Positions 20,278-29,651 of a DNA stretch of 64,000 nt are shown piece after piece. The translations under genes were made by a program, and so were the position numbers. Each line of letters starts with the position of its first letter. Within the stretch, counting starts at the first letter, position 1. The notes beneath the pieces are model-generated. The model was not told where the DNA came from. It worked only from the letters and a program-made list of their open reading frames with translations, and searched no databases. The stretch covers positions 1,302,001 through 1,366,000 of the forward strand of contig JANFNE010000003.1 in NCBI GenBank assembly GCA_024867545.1, read 5' to 3'. The stretch comes from Phytopythium helicoides. Taxonomy: Eukaryota; Oomycota; Peronosporomycetes; Pythiales; Pythiaceae.

Positions 20278-21210
20278 ATGACAACCAAGCAACAACAACA
20301 ACAACAACAACAACCGCTCGTCCTCAACGACGACCTCATCGACAAGGTCGAGAACGGATACATCAACATGCCAGCCACACCACTCGCATTCGACGAAGAC
20401 GACGAGGACAACACGATGGCTCGCAAGAACCACCACGCGTTCGTGGTCAAGAGCGTGCACATGCGCGAGTGCATGGCCGAGTTCCTCGGCACACTCATCA
20501 TGATCCTCTTCGGCATGGGAGTCAACAACCAAGTCACCAACTCCAAGGACGCCAACGGCACGTGGCTCAGCATCAACATTTGCTGGGGAATCGGCGTCCT
20601 CATCGGCGTGTACTGCTCCGAGGGAATCTCCGGCGCACACCTCAACACGGCCGTCACTCTGGCGCACGCCGTGTATGGCCGCTTGCCGTGGTGGAAGGTC
20701 CCCGGATACATGATCTCGCAGCTACTCGGCGCCTTCGTCGGTGCCTTCCTCATCTACGTCATGCAGTACCAGAACCTGAACGTGGTGGACCCGGACCGCA
20801 TGACGACGCAGAGCAGCTTCTCGACGTACCCGAGTGACAACATCTCCAACTACACGGCCTTCTACACCGAGTTCATTGGCACGGCCATGCTGCTGCTCGG
20901 CATCTACGCCATCACGGACCAGCGCAACCGTCCCGCGGGTCCCGTCGGCGCGCCGTTCGCGTTCGCGCTGCTCATCATGGCCCTTGGTATGTGCATCGGC
21001 ATGAACACTGGCTACGCCATCAACCCTGCTCGTGATGCTGGTCCGCGCTTCTTCACGTTTATTGCTGGGTGGGGTTCCAAGGTCTACACGACTCGCGACT
21101 ACTACTTCTGGATCCCGATCGTGGGTCCGTTGCTCGGTGGCGTTGTCGGTGCGGGTGTGTACGAGGCGTTGGTGGAGATGCACCATCCTCCTGAGGACAG
21201 CCGCTTGTAA
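20278..21210 (+). CDS. MIP4, aquaglyceroporin with polyglutamine N-terminus
   Basis: This 310-aa single-exon MIP starts MTTKQ followed by a run of eight Gln (CAA repeats), then PLVLNDDLIDKVENGYINMP and an acidic stretch, FDEDDEDN. The core from VKSVHMREC is that of the array, with one change, LGTLIMILFG in the first helix where sisters have LGTLVMILFG. First half-helix NTA, second NPARD. The C-terminus is YEALVEMHHPPEDSRL, shared with MIP5-MIP8. The 3' flank is 'type a' (GAGTACCAGCAG). It is the leftmost member of the inverted-repeat block, tail-to-tail with MIP5. Confidence 0.93.
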   Translation: MTTKQQQQQQQQPLVLNDDLIDKVENGYINMPATPLAFDEDDEDNTMARKNHHAFVVKSVHMRECMAEFLGTLIMILFGMGVNNQVTNSKDANGTWLSINICWGIGVLIGVYCSEGISGAHLNTAVTLAHAVYGRLPWWKVPGYMISQLLGAFVGAFLIYVMQYQNLNVVDPDRMTTQSSFSTYPSDNISNYTAFYTEFIGTAMLLLGIYAITDQRNRPAGPVGAPFAFALLIMALGMCIGMNTGYAINPARDAGPRFFTFIAGWGSKVYTTRDYYFWIPIVGPLLGGVVGAGVYEALVEMHHPPEDSRL

Positions 21211-23440
21211 GCCGCCGTGGGAGTACCAGCAGAAGCAGCACCATCGGAAGCAGCATCAGCAGAAGTATGAGTTGTAGATTAGTAGAATAGATTCGTGTCG
21301 AGTCGAGTCGAGTCGATGACTCGATCGAGTGAGGTATTGTGTACAATAGAAGCTACTTGATCCTCGAAGAAGGAAGAGAGAGTGTTTGGTTGTGATGTGA
21401 TGTGATGTGATCGAGTCAAGAATTGGAAGCGTTGGAGGTTCTTGTGTGTTTGCGTTAGTATGTTTGTGAAGAGGAGTGTTCAAAGGTTGCGCGAGGATCA
21501 CCTGATGGGTGGCATCGACGATGAGACTGCAGAATCGACACGAGTTTGCTGAACGATATATCGCTGTGGACATCCAAAGCATTACAAATCGCACATGGAT
21601 CGACGCAATGATGACTGGTGTTTGTTACTTTCGCCGTATTCCGTGTATGGAGTCTTGAGACCGATGGAGTCGGTTTATCCCAGGCACATGCAAGCACACG
21701 TATTGTTGTTTGGTCTAGCCGATATGTTTGTCCTTGTGCTTTTGTTTTTGGGGTATTTACTTTCCTACAAATCGCGTCAGTTTGGCTTTGTACTTCTCCG
21801 CTACAACTCGTGTTGTGATGGATCGTGTTGTGATGGATCGACTCATTGTGTGTGTGCCAGCTCGGTTTGATCGATTCACCTCTCGTTTTGATTTCGGAAT
21901 CCGTGGAATCTCTCTACTTGCTGCAATTCGTTGCTGCTTGGTATGTGTGTGAGCCCATGACTACCATTTCCACGTTCGAATCTGGGGAGACTGAGGGGAT
22001 GAAATAAGGCTTGTGGAATGATTGAGCAGGAATGAAGAGTGTCCAAACCGACCTAGATGATGAAGAGCCATTTCCCACCACGATGAGGCACCTATTCATC
22101 TCCACGCCTGAACATTCCCTCAAAGAGTGTAGATAAACCTCTGCGACGACAACCAACAATCTGTGGCGAGCAATGCTCCCCTAGCAGCATCTATTACGAT
22201 GTCCTCACGAATAAAGCCTCTGCAAAACCTTCGTCATCCTCTAACACTGCCAACTCAGGCGCAAGGCTGATATCATCCTCTTCAACGCTTCCGACTCTAG
22301 ACTCGATCACATCACATCACATCACAACCAAACACTCTCTCTTCCTTCTTCGAGGATCAAGTAGCTTCTATTGTACACAATACCTCACTCGATCGAGTCA
22401 TCGACTCGACTCGACTCGACACGAATCTATTCTACTAATCTACAACTCATACTTCTGCTGATGCTGCTTCCGATGGTGCTGCTTCTGCTGGTACTCCCAC
22501 GGCGGCTTACAAGCGGCTGTCCTCAGGAGGATGGTGCATCTCCACCAACGCCTCGTACACACCCGCACCGACAATGCCACCGAGCAACGGACCCACGATC
22601 GGGATCCAGAAGTAGTAGTCGCGAGTCGTGTAGACCTTGGAACCCCACCCAGCAATAAACGTGAAGAAGCGCGGACCAGCATCACGAGCAGGGTTGATGG
22701 CGTAGCCAGTGTTCATGCCGATGCACATACCAAGGGCCATGATGAGCAGCGCGAACGCGAACGGCGCGCCGACGGGACCCGCGGGACGGTTGCGCTGGTC
22801 CGTGATGGCGTAGATGCCGAGCAGCAGCATGGCCGTGCCAATGAACTCGGTGTAGAAGGCCGTGTAGTTGGAGATGTTGTCACTCGGGTACGTCGAGAAG
22901 CTGCTCTGCGTCGTCATGCGGTCCGGGTCCACCACGTTCAGGTTCTGGTACTGCATGACGTAGATGAGGAAGGCACCGACGAAGGCGCCGAGTAGCTGCG
23001 AGATCATGTATCCGGGGACCTTCCACCACGGCAAGCGGCCGTACACGGCGTGCGCCAGAGTGACGGCCGTGTTGAGGTGTGCGCCGGAGATTCCCTCGGA
23101 GCAGTACACGCCGATGAGGACGCCGATTCCCCAGCAAATGTTGATGCTGAGCCACGTGCCGTTGGCGTCCTTGGAGTTGGTGACTTGGTTGTTGACTCCC
23201 ATGCCGAAGAGGATCATGACGAGTGTGCCGAGGAACTCGGCCATGCACTCGCGCATGTGCACGCTCTTGACCACGAACGCGTGGTGATTGTTGGACTTGT
23301 TCGCGGCGTTGTTGCTGCTGGTCTCCGTGTCGTCGTCTTCGTCGAAGGCGAGTGGGGTGGCTGGCATGTTGATGTATCCGTTCTCGACCTTGTCGATGAG
23401 GTCGTCGTTGAGGACGAGCGGCTGTTGTTGTTGTTGTTGT
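20300..23440. repeat. Left half of second inverted duplication (MIP4-spacer-MIP5)
   Basis: MIP4, the 1.3-kb spacer and MIP5 read as the reverse complement of MIP6, spacer and MIP7 (about 24970-28110). Paired positions sum to 48412, so the axis is near 24206. The two spacers differ by scattered substitutions only. Confidence 0.8.
21211..22506. other. Tail-to-tail spacer S between MIP4 and MIP5
   Basis: This spacer holds 3' flanks of both genes. It has GTGAT repeats at about 21387-21412 and 22310-22330 and GAGTC/GACTC repeats at about 21299-21330 and 22390-22420, giving strong self-complementarity between the two ends. The middle (21430-22290) is unique except that it recurs, inverted, at 26110-26980. 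I see no convincing gene. Confidence 0.55.
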
Positions 23441-23457
23441 CGTTGCTTGGTTGTCAT
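22507..23457 (-). CDS. MIP5, aquaglyceroporin with glutamine-rich N-terminus
   Basis: This 316-aa single-exon MIP starts MTTKQRQQQQQQ; an Arg interrupts the Gln run. The tail then reads PLVLNDDLIDKVENGYINMP and a longer acidic/Asn segment (DDDTETSSNNAANKSNN) shared in kind with MIP8 but not with MIP4, 6 or 7. The core is the array core with NTA and NPARD. The last helix has GGIVGAG (MIP7 also) rather than GGVVGAG of MIP4, 6 and 8. The 3' flank is type a. It faces MIP4 tail-to-tail and MIP6 head-to-head. Confidence 0.93.
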   Translation of the reverse strand: MTTKQRQQQQQQPLVLNDDLIDKVENGYINMPATPLAFDEDDDTETSSNNAANKSNNHHAFVVKSVHMRECMAEFLGTLVMILFGMGVNNQVTNSKDANGTWLSINICWGIGVLIGVYCSEGISGAHLNTAVTLAHAVYGRLPWWKVPGYMISQLLGAFVGAFLIYVMQYQNLNVVDPDRMTTQSSFSTYPSDNISNYTAFYTEFIGTAMLLLGIYAITDQRNRPAGPVGAPFAFALLIMALGMCIGMNTGYAINPARDAGPRFFTFIAGWGSKVYTTRDYYFWIPIVGPLLGGIVGAGVYEALVEMHHPPEDSRL

Positions 23458-23596
23458 GGTGACGGTGTGTGCTTGTGATGACTTGGTTGGTTGCGTCCGA
23501 TGGGTTGTTGCTTGGAGCGTTAGATCAGACTGAAGTCGGATGGAGCGAAGCAGAGCACTCGGTTGATGTGGTTGATGGAGCTTTGCTCACTTGGCA

Positions 23597-23613
23597 GTGA
23601 AATGCGGAATGGA
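23597..23613 (-). promoter_or_regulatory. Oomycete initiator plus flank of MIP5
   Basis: The minus strand reads TCCATTCCGCATTTCAC, identical to the MIP4 and MIP8 elements, about 140 bp upstream of the start codon. Confidence 0.8.
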
Positions 23614-24839
23614 CCGACTGCCTCGACTCGAGTGCATCGCAGCCGTCGCATACGCTCGCTCGCTCGCTCGCTCTCGGTCGTCCGGATTTTAGTCTCCCAG
23701 TCCGTCGTGACACGCTTACATCCAGTGGTACCAACTACTAAATAGTTCGGTGTGACGTACGTCTGCGCCACCCTCGAGCCTTGGCGCTTGGTTTTGCGGC
23801 GAGGAGCGAGCCGAAGCGAGCCGAAACCGCTCAAGTGAGGCGTTTGCGACGAGCCCCGCGAGCAATCAAGCGGACGAGGCGGCTCGGCGCGGCTCGCCAC
23901 CGGTCGCTTGGTGGCGCTCTGCGTGTCTTTGGGTCGTGTTAAACGGCGCGCCTGATTGCTCCGTGCGGACGTGGGTGGGTTCGCTTCAGCCTTCAGCCCA
24001 CCACGTACGCGACAGCCAGCCAGCTTCAACGCCATGCGCCGCCTCGAAGCTTTCGTTCTCTCGCTCTCGTGCTCGTTCTCTCGCTCGAATCTGGAGGCTC
24101 GAGACCAGATCGAGTGGCTTGCAGACGCCGCGAGGAGCGGCGGCGTGGCGTGGTACCTACAGGACCCGCAGCGAACCCTCTTGACCGAGTTGAGCGGAGC
24201 GGAGCAATCCGGTCGGATCGAGTCGAGCGAGGGCAGTGCGTCATAGCGTAGTGTAGTAGCTGCGGGACTCGCTTCGTGTCTTTGGGATCCTGCACTTCCC
24301 CGCAGTCAGCGGTCAGTGGTCAACGGCCACCACCAGCCAGCCACTACTGGCCACCAGCGGTCATCGCCATGACCAGTCGCTCGCTGATCGTGTCATGTGG
24401 CCATCCGCAAAGGACGCGAGCACCAACCTCGATGCGATGCCCAGACGCAGCTCAGCACCATCGACAGCCCTCCCTTCGCCTTCCGCCTCGCCGCCCTGAC
24501 ACCCTCCAGCAGCTCCAACGGCAGCGCACACAGGCGTTCCGCGACGTCATGGCCCCATGGCGCTCGAGAGCCAAGCTTGATCCGCTGCCTGGCCCGTCCA
24601 TGCGCTGACCGCTCCATCACGAGCGGCTCGTGATGCTCGGTATCAGGCTCGCCTTGCACGGCTCGTCTGGCTCGTCAGTGGCACTCGCAGCGGCCCAAAG
24701 ACACGCACGCGGCTTGATTCCGTCGGCCCAATTTTTGCGCCAGCCAGTCGCGATGTGAGACGGTGGAGCGTCCATCCTGCTGCGCTCTGCGTCGGCCGAG
24801 CCAGAGGCGAGAGCTCAGGTTAATCTTGCAGCCGGTTGG
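23614..24839. other. Head-to-head region U between MIP5 and MIP6
   Basis: This GC-rich 1.2-kb region is shared, inverted, with 28268-29495. It contains a (CGCT)n run at 23653-23673, the motif CGTGTCTTTGG at 23922-23932 and 24275-24285, and its reverse complement at 24695-24705. The last two form terminal inverted repeats of a 431-bp segment, and 23920 with 24707 form slightly longer ones (TGCGTGTCTTTGGG). It must hold the upstream control regions of both genes. I see no gene that I would support. Confidence 0.5.
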
Positions 24840-24856
24840 TTCATTCCGCAATTCAC
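24840..24856 (+). promoter_or_regulatory. Oomycete initiator plus flank of MIP6
   Basis: The sequence TTCATTCCGCAATTCAC is the best match to the oomycete core (TCATTCC then CAATTC) in the window. The implied leader is about 117 nt. Confidence 0.82.
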
Positions 24857-24957
24857 TGCCAAGCGACCACAGCTGCAGCAACCACAGCAGCGACAACCTT
24901 ACCTGCTTGCAGCCTCCACTCTCCACTGCCTGCGAGTCCAGCAACGCAAGTCAAGCC

Positions 24958-25905
24958 ATGGCGCCATCCAACCAACCAGTCGCCACCAAGCAACAACAAC
25001 AACAACAGCCGCTCGTCCTCAACGACGACCTCATCGACAAGGTCGAGAACGGATACATCAACATGCCAGCCACACCACTCGCATTCGACGAAGACGACGA
25101 GGACAACACGATGGCTCACAAGAACCACCACGCGTTCGTGGTCAAGAGCGTGCACATGCGCGAGTGCATGGCCGAGTTCCTCGGCACACTCGTCATGATC
25201 CTCTTCGGCATGGGAGTCAACAACCAAGTCACCAACTCCAAGGACGCCAACGGCACGTGGCTCAGCATCAACATTTGCTGGGGAATCGGCGTCCTCATCG
25301 GCGTGTACTGCTCCGAGGGAATCTCCGGCGCACACCTCAACACGGCCGTCACTCTGGCGCACGCCGTGTACGGCCGCTTGCCGTGGTGGAAGGTCCCCGG
25401 ATACATGATCTCGCAGCTACTCGGCGCCTTCGTCGGTGCCTTCCTCATCTACGTCATGCAGTACCAGAACCTGAACGTGGTGGACCCGGACCGCATGACG
25501 ACGCAGAGCAGCTTCTCGACGTACCCGAGTGACAACATCTCCAACTACACGGCCTTCTACACCGAGTTCATTGGCACGGCCATGCTGCTGCTCGGCATCT
25601 ACGCCATCACGGACCAGCGCAACCGTCCCGCGGGTCCCGTCGGCGCGCCGTTCGCGTTCGCGCTGCTCATCATGGCCCTTGGTATGTGCATCGGCATGAA
25701 CACTGGCTACGCCATCAACCCTGCTCGTGATGCTGGTCCGCGCTTCTTCACGTTTATTGCTGGGTGGGGTTCCAAGGTCTACACGACTCGCGACTACTAC
25801 TTCTGGATCCCGATCGTGGGTCCGTTGCTCGGTGGCGTTGTCGGTGCGGGTGTGTACGAGGCGTTGGTGGAGATGCACCATCCTCCTGAGGACAGCCGCT
25901 TGTAA
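24958..25905 (+). CDS. MIP6, aquaglyceroporin
   Basis: This 315-aa single-exon MIP starts MAPSNQPVATKQQQQQQ at ATG-24958, chosen because it is the first ATG after the initiator; the frame is open far upstream but that part precedes the promoter. Tail, then PLVLNDDLIDK and FDEDDEDNTMAHKNHHAF. The core carries NTA and NPARD. It is the mirror partner of MIP7, from which the protein differs at one residue (GGVVGAG here, GGIVGAG there). The 3' flank is 'type b' (GAGCACCCGAAG), shared with MIP8 only. Confidence 0.94.
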   Translation: MAPSNQPVATKQQQQQQPLVLNDDLIDKVENGYINMPATPLAFDEDDEDNTMAHKNHHAFVVKSVHMRECMAEFLGTLVMILFGMGVNNQVTNSKDANGTWLSINICWGIGVLIGVYCSEGISGAHLNTAVTLAHAVYGRLPWWKVPGYMISQLLGAFVGAFLIYVMQYQNLNVVDPDRMTTQSSFSTYPSDNISNYTAFYTEFIGTAMLLLGIYAITDQRNRPAGPVGAPFAFALLIMALGMCIGMNTGYAINPARDAGPRFFTFIAGWGSKVYTTRDYYFWIPIVGPLLGGVVGAGVYEALVEMHHPPEDSRL

Positions 25906-28110
25906 GCCGCCGTGGGAGCACCCGAAGAAGCAGCACCATCGGAAGCAGCATCAGCAGAAGTATGAACTGTAGATTAGTAGAATAGATTCGTGTCGAGTCG
26001 AGTCGAGTCGATGACTCGATCGAGTGAGGTATTGTGTACAATAGAAGCTACTTGATCCTCGAAGAAGGAAGAGAGAGTGTTTGGTTGTGATGTGATGTGA
26101 TGTGATCGAGTCTAGAGTCGGAAGCGTTGAAGAGGATGATATCAGCCTTGCGCCTGAGTTGGCAGTGTTAGAGGATGACGAAGGTTTTGCAGAGGCTTTA
26201 TTCGTGAGGACATCGTAATAGATGCTGCTAGGGGAGCATTGCTCGCCACAGATTGTTGGTTGTCGTCGCAGAGGTTTATCTACACTCTTTGAGGGAATGT
26301 TCAGGCGTGGAGATGAATAGGTGCCTCATCGTGGTGGGAAATGGCTCTTCATCATCTAGGTCGGTTTGGACACTCTTCATTCCTGCTCAATCATTCCACA
26401 AGCCTTATTTTATCCACTTTGTCTCCCCAGATTCGAACGCGGAAATTCTAGTCGTGGGCTCACACACATACCAAGCAGAAACGAATTGCAGCAAGTAGAG
26501 AGATTCCACGGATTCCGAAATCGAAACGAGAGGTGAATCGATCAAACCGAGCTGGCACACACACAATGAGTCGATCCATCACAACACGATCCATCACAAC
26601 ACGAGTCGTAGCGGAGAAGTACAAAGCCAAACTGACGCGATTTATAGGAAAGTAAATATCCCAAAAGCAATAGCACAAGGACAAACATATCGGCTAGACC
26701 AATCAACAATATTTGTGCTTGCATGTGCCTGGGATAAACCGACTCCATCGGTCTCAAGACTCCATACACGGAATACGGCGAAAGTAACAAACACCAATCA
26801 TCATTGCGTCGATCCATGTGCGATTTGTAATGCTTTGGATGTCCACAGCGATATTTCGTTCAGCACACTCGTGTCGATTCTGCAGTCTCATCGTCGATGC
26901 CACCCATCAGGTGATCCTCGCGCAACCTTTGAACACTCCTCTTCACAAACATACTAACGCAAACACACAAGAACCTCCAACGCTTCCGACTCTTGACTCG
27001 ATCACATCACATCACATCACAACCAAACACTCTCTCTTCCTTCTTCGAGGATCAAGTAGCTTCTATTGTACACAATACCTCACTCGATCGAGTCATCGAC
27101 TCGACTCGACTCGACACGAATCTATTCTACTAATCTACAACTCATACTTCTGCTGATGCTGCTTCCGATGGTGCTGCTTCTGCTGGTACTCCCACGGCGG
27201 CTTACAAGCGGCTGTCCTCAGGAGGATGGTGCATCTCCACCAACGCCTCGTACACACCCGCACCGACAATGCCACCGAGCAACGGACCCACGATCGGGAT
27301 CCAGAAGTAGTAGTCGCGAGTCGTGTAGACCTTGGAACCCCACCCAGCAATAAACGTGAAGAAGCGCGGACCAGCATCACGAGCAGGGTTGATGGCGTAG
27401 CCAGTGTTCATGCCGATGCACATACCAAGGGCCATGATGAGCAGCGCGAACGCGAACGGCGCGCCGACGGGACCCGCGGGACGGTTGCGCTGGTCCGTGA
27501 TGGCGTAGATGCCGAGCAGCAGCATGGCCGTGCCAATGAACTCGGTGTAGAAGGCCGTGTAGTTGGAGATGTTGTCACTCGGGTACGTCGAGAAGCTGCT
27601 CTGCGTCGTCATGCGGTCCGGGTCCACCACGTTCAGGTTCTGGTACTGCATGACGTAGATGAGGAAGGCACCGACGAAGGCGCCGAGTAGCTGCGAGATC
27701 ATGTATCCGGGGACCTTCCACCACGGCAAGCGGCCGTACACGGCGTGCGCCAGAGTGACGGCCGTGTTGAGGTGTGCGCCGGAGATTCCCTCGGAGCAGT
27801 ACACGCCGATGAGGACGCCGATTCCCCAGCAAATGTTGATGCTGAGCCACGTGCCGTTGGCGTCCTTGGAGTTGGTGACTTGGTTGTTGACTCCCATGCC
27901 GAAGAGGATCATGACGAGTGTGCCGAGGAACTCGGCCATGCACTCGCGCATGTGCACGCTCTTGACCACGAACGCGTGGTGGTTCTTGTGAGCCATCGTG
28001 TTGTCCTCGTCGTCTTCGTCGAATGCGAGTGGTGTGGCTGGCATGTTGATGTATCCGTTCTCGACCTTGTCGATGAGGTCGTCGTTGAGGACGAGCGGCT
28101 GTTGTTGTTG
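24970..28110. repeat. Right half of second inverted duplication (MIP6-spacer-MIP7)
   Basis: This is the reverse complement of MIP4-spacer-MIP5 (20300-23440). In this pairing MIP7 corresponds to MIP4 and MIP6 to MIP5, which is the opposite grouping from the N-terminal sequences of the genes. Confidence 0.78.
25906..27201. other. Tail-to-tail spacer S' at the centre of the palindrome
   Basis: This is the inverted counterpart of spacer S (21211-22506). The palindrome arms end at about 26131 and 26976, leaving a loop of about 845 bp that is not self-complementary. The same GTGAT and GAGTC repeat tracts occur at both ends. No gene is seen. Confidence 0.55.
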
Positions 28111-28149
28111 TTGTTGCTTGGTGGCGACTGGTTGGTTGGATGGCGCCAT
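27202..28149 (-). CDS. MIP7, aquaglyceroporin, mirror copy of MIP6
   Basis: This 315-aa single-exon MIP starts MAPSNQPVATKQQQQQQ at ATG-28149. Its protein matches MIP6 except GGIVGAG in the last helix. The 3' flank is type a, like MIP4 and MIP5, so the last roughly 60 coding bases and the flank have a different ancestry from the rest of the gene when set against MIP6; a conversion tract is a simple explanation. NTA in the first half-helix, NPARD in the second. It is tail-to-tail with MIP6 and head-to-head with MIP8. Confidence 0.94.
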   Translation of the reverse strand: MAPSNQPVATKQQQQQQPLVLNDDLIDKVENGYINMPATPLAFDEDDEDNTMAHKNHHAFVVKSVHMRECMAEFLGTLVMILFGMGVNNQVTNSKDANGTWLSINICWGIGVLIGVYCSEGISGAHLNTAVTLAHAVYGRLPWWKVPGYMISQLLGAFVGAFLIYVMQYQNLNVVDPDRMTTQSSFSTYPSDNISNYTAFYTEFIGTAMLLLGIYAITDQRNRPAGPVGAPFAFALLIMALGMCIGMNTGYAINPARDAGPRFFTFIAGWGSKVYTTRDYYFWIPIVGPLLGGIVGAGVYEALVEMHHPPEDSRL

Positions 28150-28250
28150 GGCTTGACTTGCGTTGCTGGACTCGCAGGCAGTGGAGAGTGGAGGCTGCAA
28201 GCAGGTAAGGTTGTCGCTGCTGTGGTTGCTGCAGCTGTGGTCGCTTGGCA

Positions 28251-28267
28251 GTGAATTGCGGAATGAA
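28251..28267 (-). promoter_or_regulatory. Oomycete initiator plus flank of MIP7
   Basis: This is the exact mirror of the MIP6 element: the minus strand reads TTCATTCCGCAATTCAC about 110 bp upstream of the start. Confidence 0.82.
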
Positions 28268-29495
28268 CCAACCGGCTGCAAGATTAACCTGAGCTCTCGC
28301 CTCTGGCTCGGCCGACGCAGAGCGCAGCAGGATGGACGCTCCACCGTCTCACATCGCGACTGGCTGGCGCAAAAATTGGGCCGACGGAATCAAGCCGCGT
28401 GCGTGTCTTTGGGCCGCTGCGAGTGCCACTGACGAGCCAGACGAGCCGTGCAAGGCGAGCCTGATACCGAGCATCACGAGCCGCTCGTGATGGAGCGGTC
28501 AGCGCATGGACGGGCCAGGCAGCGGATCAAGCTTGGCTCTCGAGCGCCATGGGGCCATGACGTCGCGGAACGCCTGTGTGCGCTGCCGTTGGAGCTGCTG
28601 GAGGGTGTCAGGGCGGCGAGGCGGAAGGCGAAGGGAGGGCTGTCGATGGTGCTGAGCTGCGTCTGGGCATCGCATCGAGGTTGGTGCTCGCGTCCTTTGC
28701 GGATGGCCACATGACACGATCAGCGAGCGACTGGTCATGGCGATGACCGCTGGTGGCCAGTAGTGGCTGGCTGGTGGTGGCCGTTGACCACTGACCGCTG
28801 ACTGCGGGGAAGTGCAGGATCCCAAAGACACGAAGCGAGTCCCGCAGCTACTACACTACGCTATGACGCACTGCCCTCGCTCGACTCGATCCGACCGGAT
28901 TGCTCCGCTCCGCTCAACTCGGTCAAGAGGGTTCGCTGCGGGTCCTGTAGGTACCACGCCACGCCGCCGCTCCTCGCGGCGTCTGCAAGCCACTCGATCT
29001 GGTCTCGAGCCTCCAGATTCGAGCGAGAGAACGAGCACGAGAGCGAGAGAACGAAAGCTTCGAGGCGGCGCATGGCGTTGAAGCTGGCTGGCTGTCGCGT
29101 ACGTGGTGGGCTGAAGGCTGAAGCGAACCCACCCACGTCCGCACGGAGCAATCAGGCGCGCCGTTTAACACGACCCAAAGACACGCAGAGCGCCACCAAG
29201 CGACCGGCGCCGAGCCGCGCCGAGCCGCCTCGTCCGCTTGATTGCTCGCGGGGCTCGTCGCAAACGCCTCAAATTTGCGCGGTTTCGGCTCGCTTCGGCT
29301 TGCTCCTCGCCGCAAAACCAAGCGCCAAGGCTCGAGGGTGGCGCAGACGTACGTCACACCGAACTATTTAGTAGTTGGTACCACTGCATGCAAGCGTGTC
29401 ACGACGGACTGGGAGACTAAAATCCGGACGACCGCAAGCGAGCAAGCGAGCGAGCGTCTGCGACGGCCGCGATGCACTCGAGTCGAGGCAGTCGG
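28268..29495. other. Head-to-head region U' between MIP7 and MIP8
   Basis: This is the mirror image of region U. It carries the CGTGTCTTTGG motif at 28402-28412 and its reverse complement at 28822-28832 and 29175-29185. No gene is supported. Confidence 0.5.
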
Positions 29496-29512
29496 TCCAT
29501 TCCGCATTTCAC
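29496..29512 (+). promoter_or_regulatory. Oomycete initiator plus flank of MIP8
   Basis: The sequence TCCATTCCGCATTTCAC is identical to the MIP4 and MIP5 elements; the implied leader is about 150 nt. Confidence 0.8.
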
Positions 29513-29651
29513 TGCCAAGTGACCAAAGCTCCATCAACCACATTAACCGAGTGCTCTGCTTCGCTCCATCCGACTTCGGTCTGGTCCATCGCTCCAAGCA
29601 ACAACCCATCGGACCCAACCAACCAAGTCAACACAAGCACACACCGTCACC

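Larger units (their letters stand above)
22290..26131. repeat. Left arm of the large palindrome
   Basis: This stretch pairs with 26976-30830 read in reverse: positions sum to 53107 in the inner part and to 53109-53124 farther out because of small indels. It covers the MIP5 3' flank, MIP5, the head-to-head region U, MIP6 and the MIP6 3' flank. Inside U, long stretches (for example 24276-24608 against 28499-28831) encode identical conceptual translations, so identity is very high there; it drops around 23500-23950 and in the MIP5/MIP8 N-terminal codons. Confidence 0.85.

Noticed and set aside
20722..21186. Long open frames on the strand opposite each MIP core (about 120-190 codons, repeated at every copy)
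   Set aside because: They repeat only because the core repeats, have no start context or family features, and follow from GC-rich third positions of the real genes.
21386..21412. GTGAT and GAGTC tracts as functional hairpins
   Set aside because: They are simple repeats shared by duplicated 3' flanks; a role in mRNA end formation is possible but not shown.
24276..24608. 110-codon frame in region U, identical in the mirror copy at 28499-28831
   Set aside because: Identity is explained by the palindrome. It has no domain, no initiator at a fitting place, and lies between two promoters.
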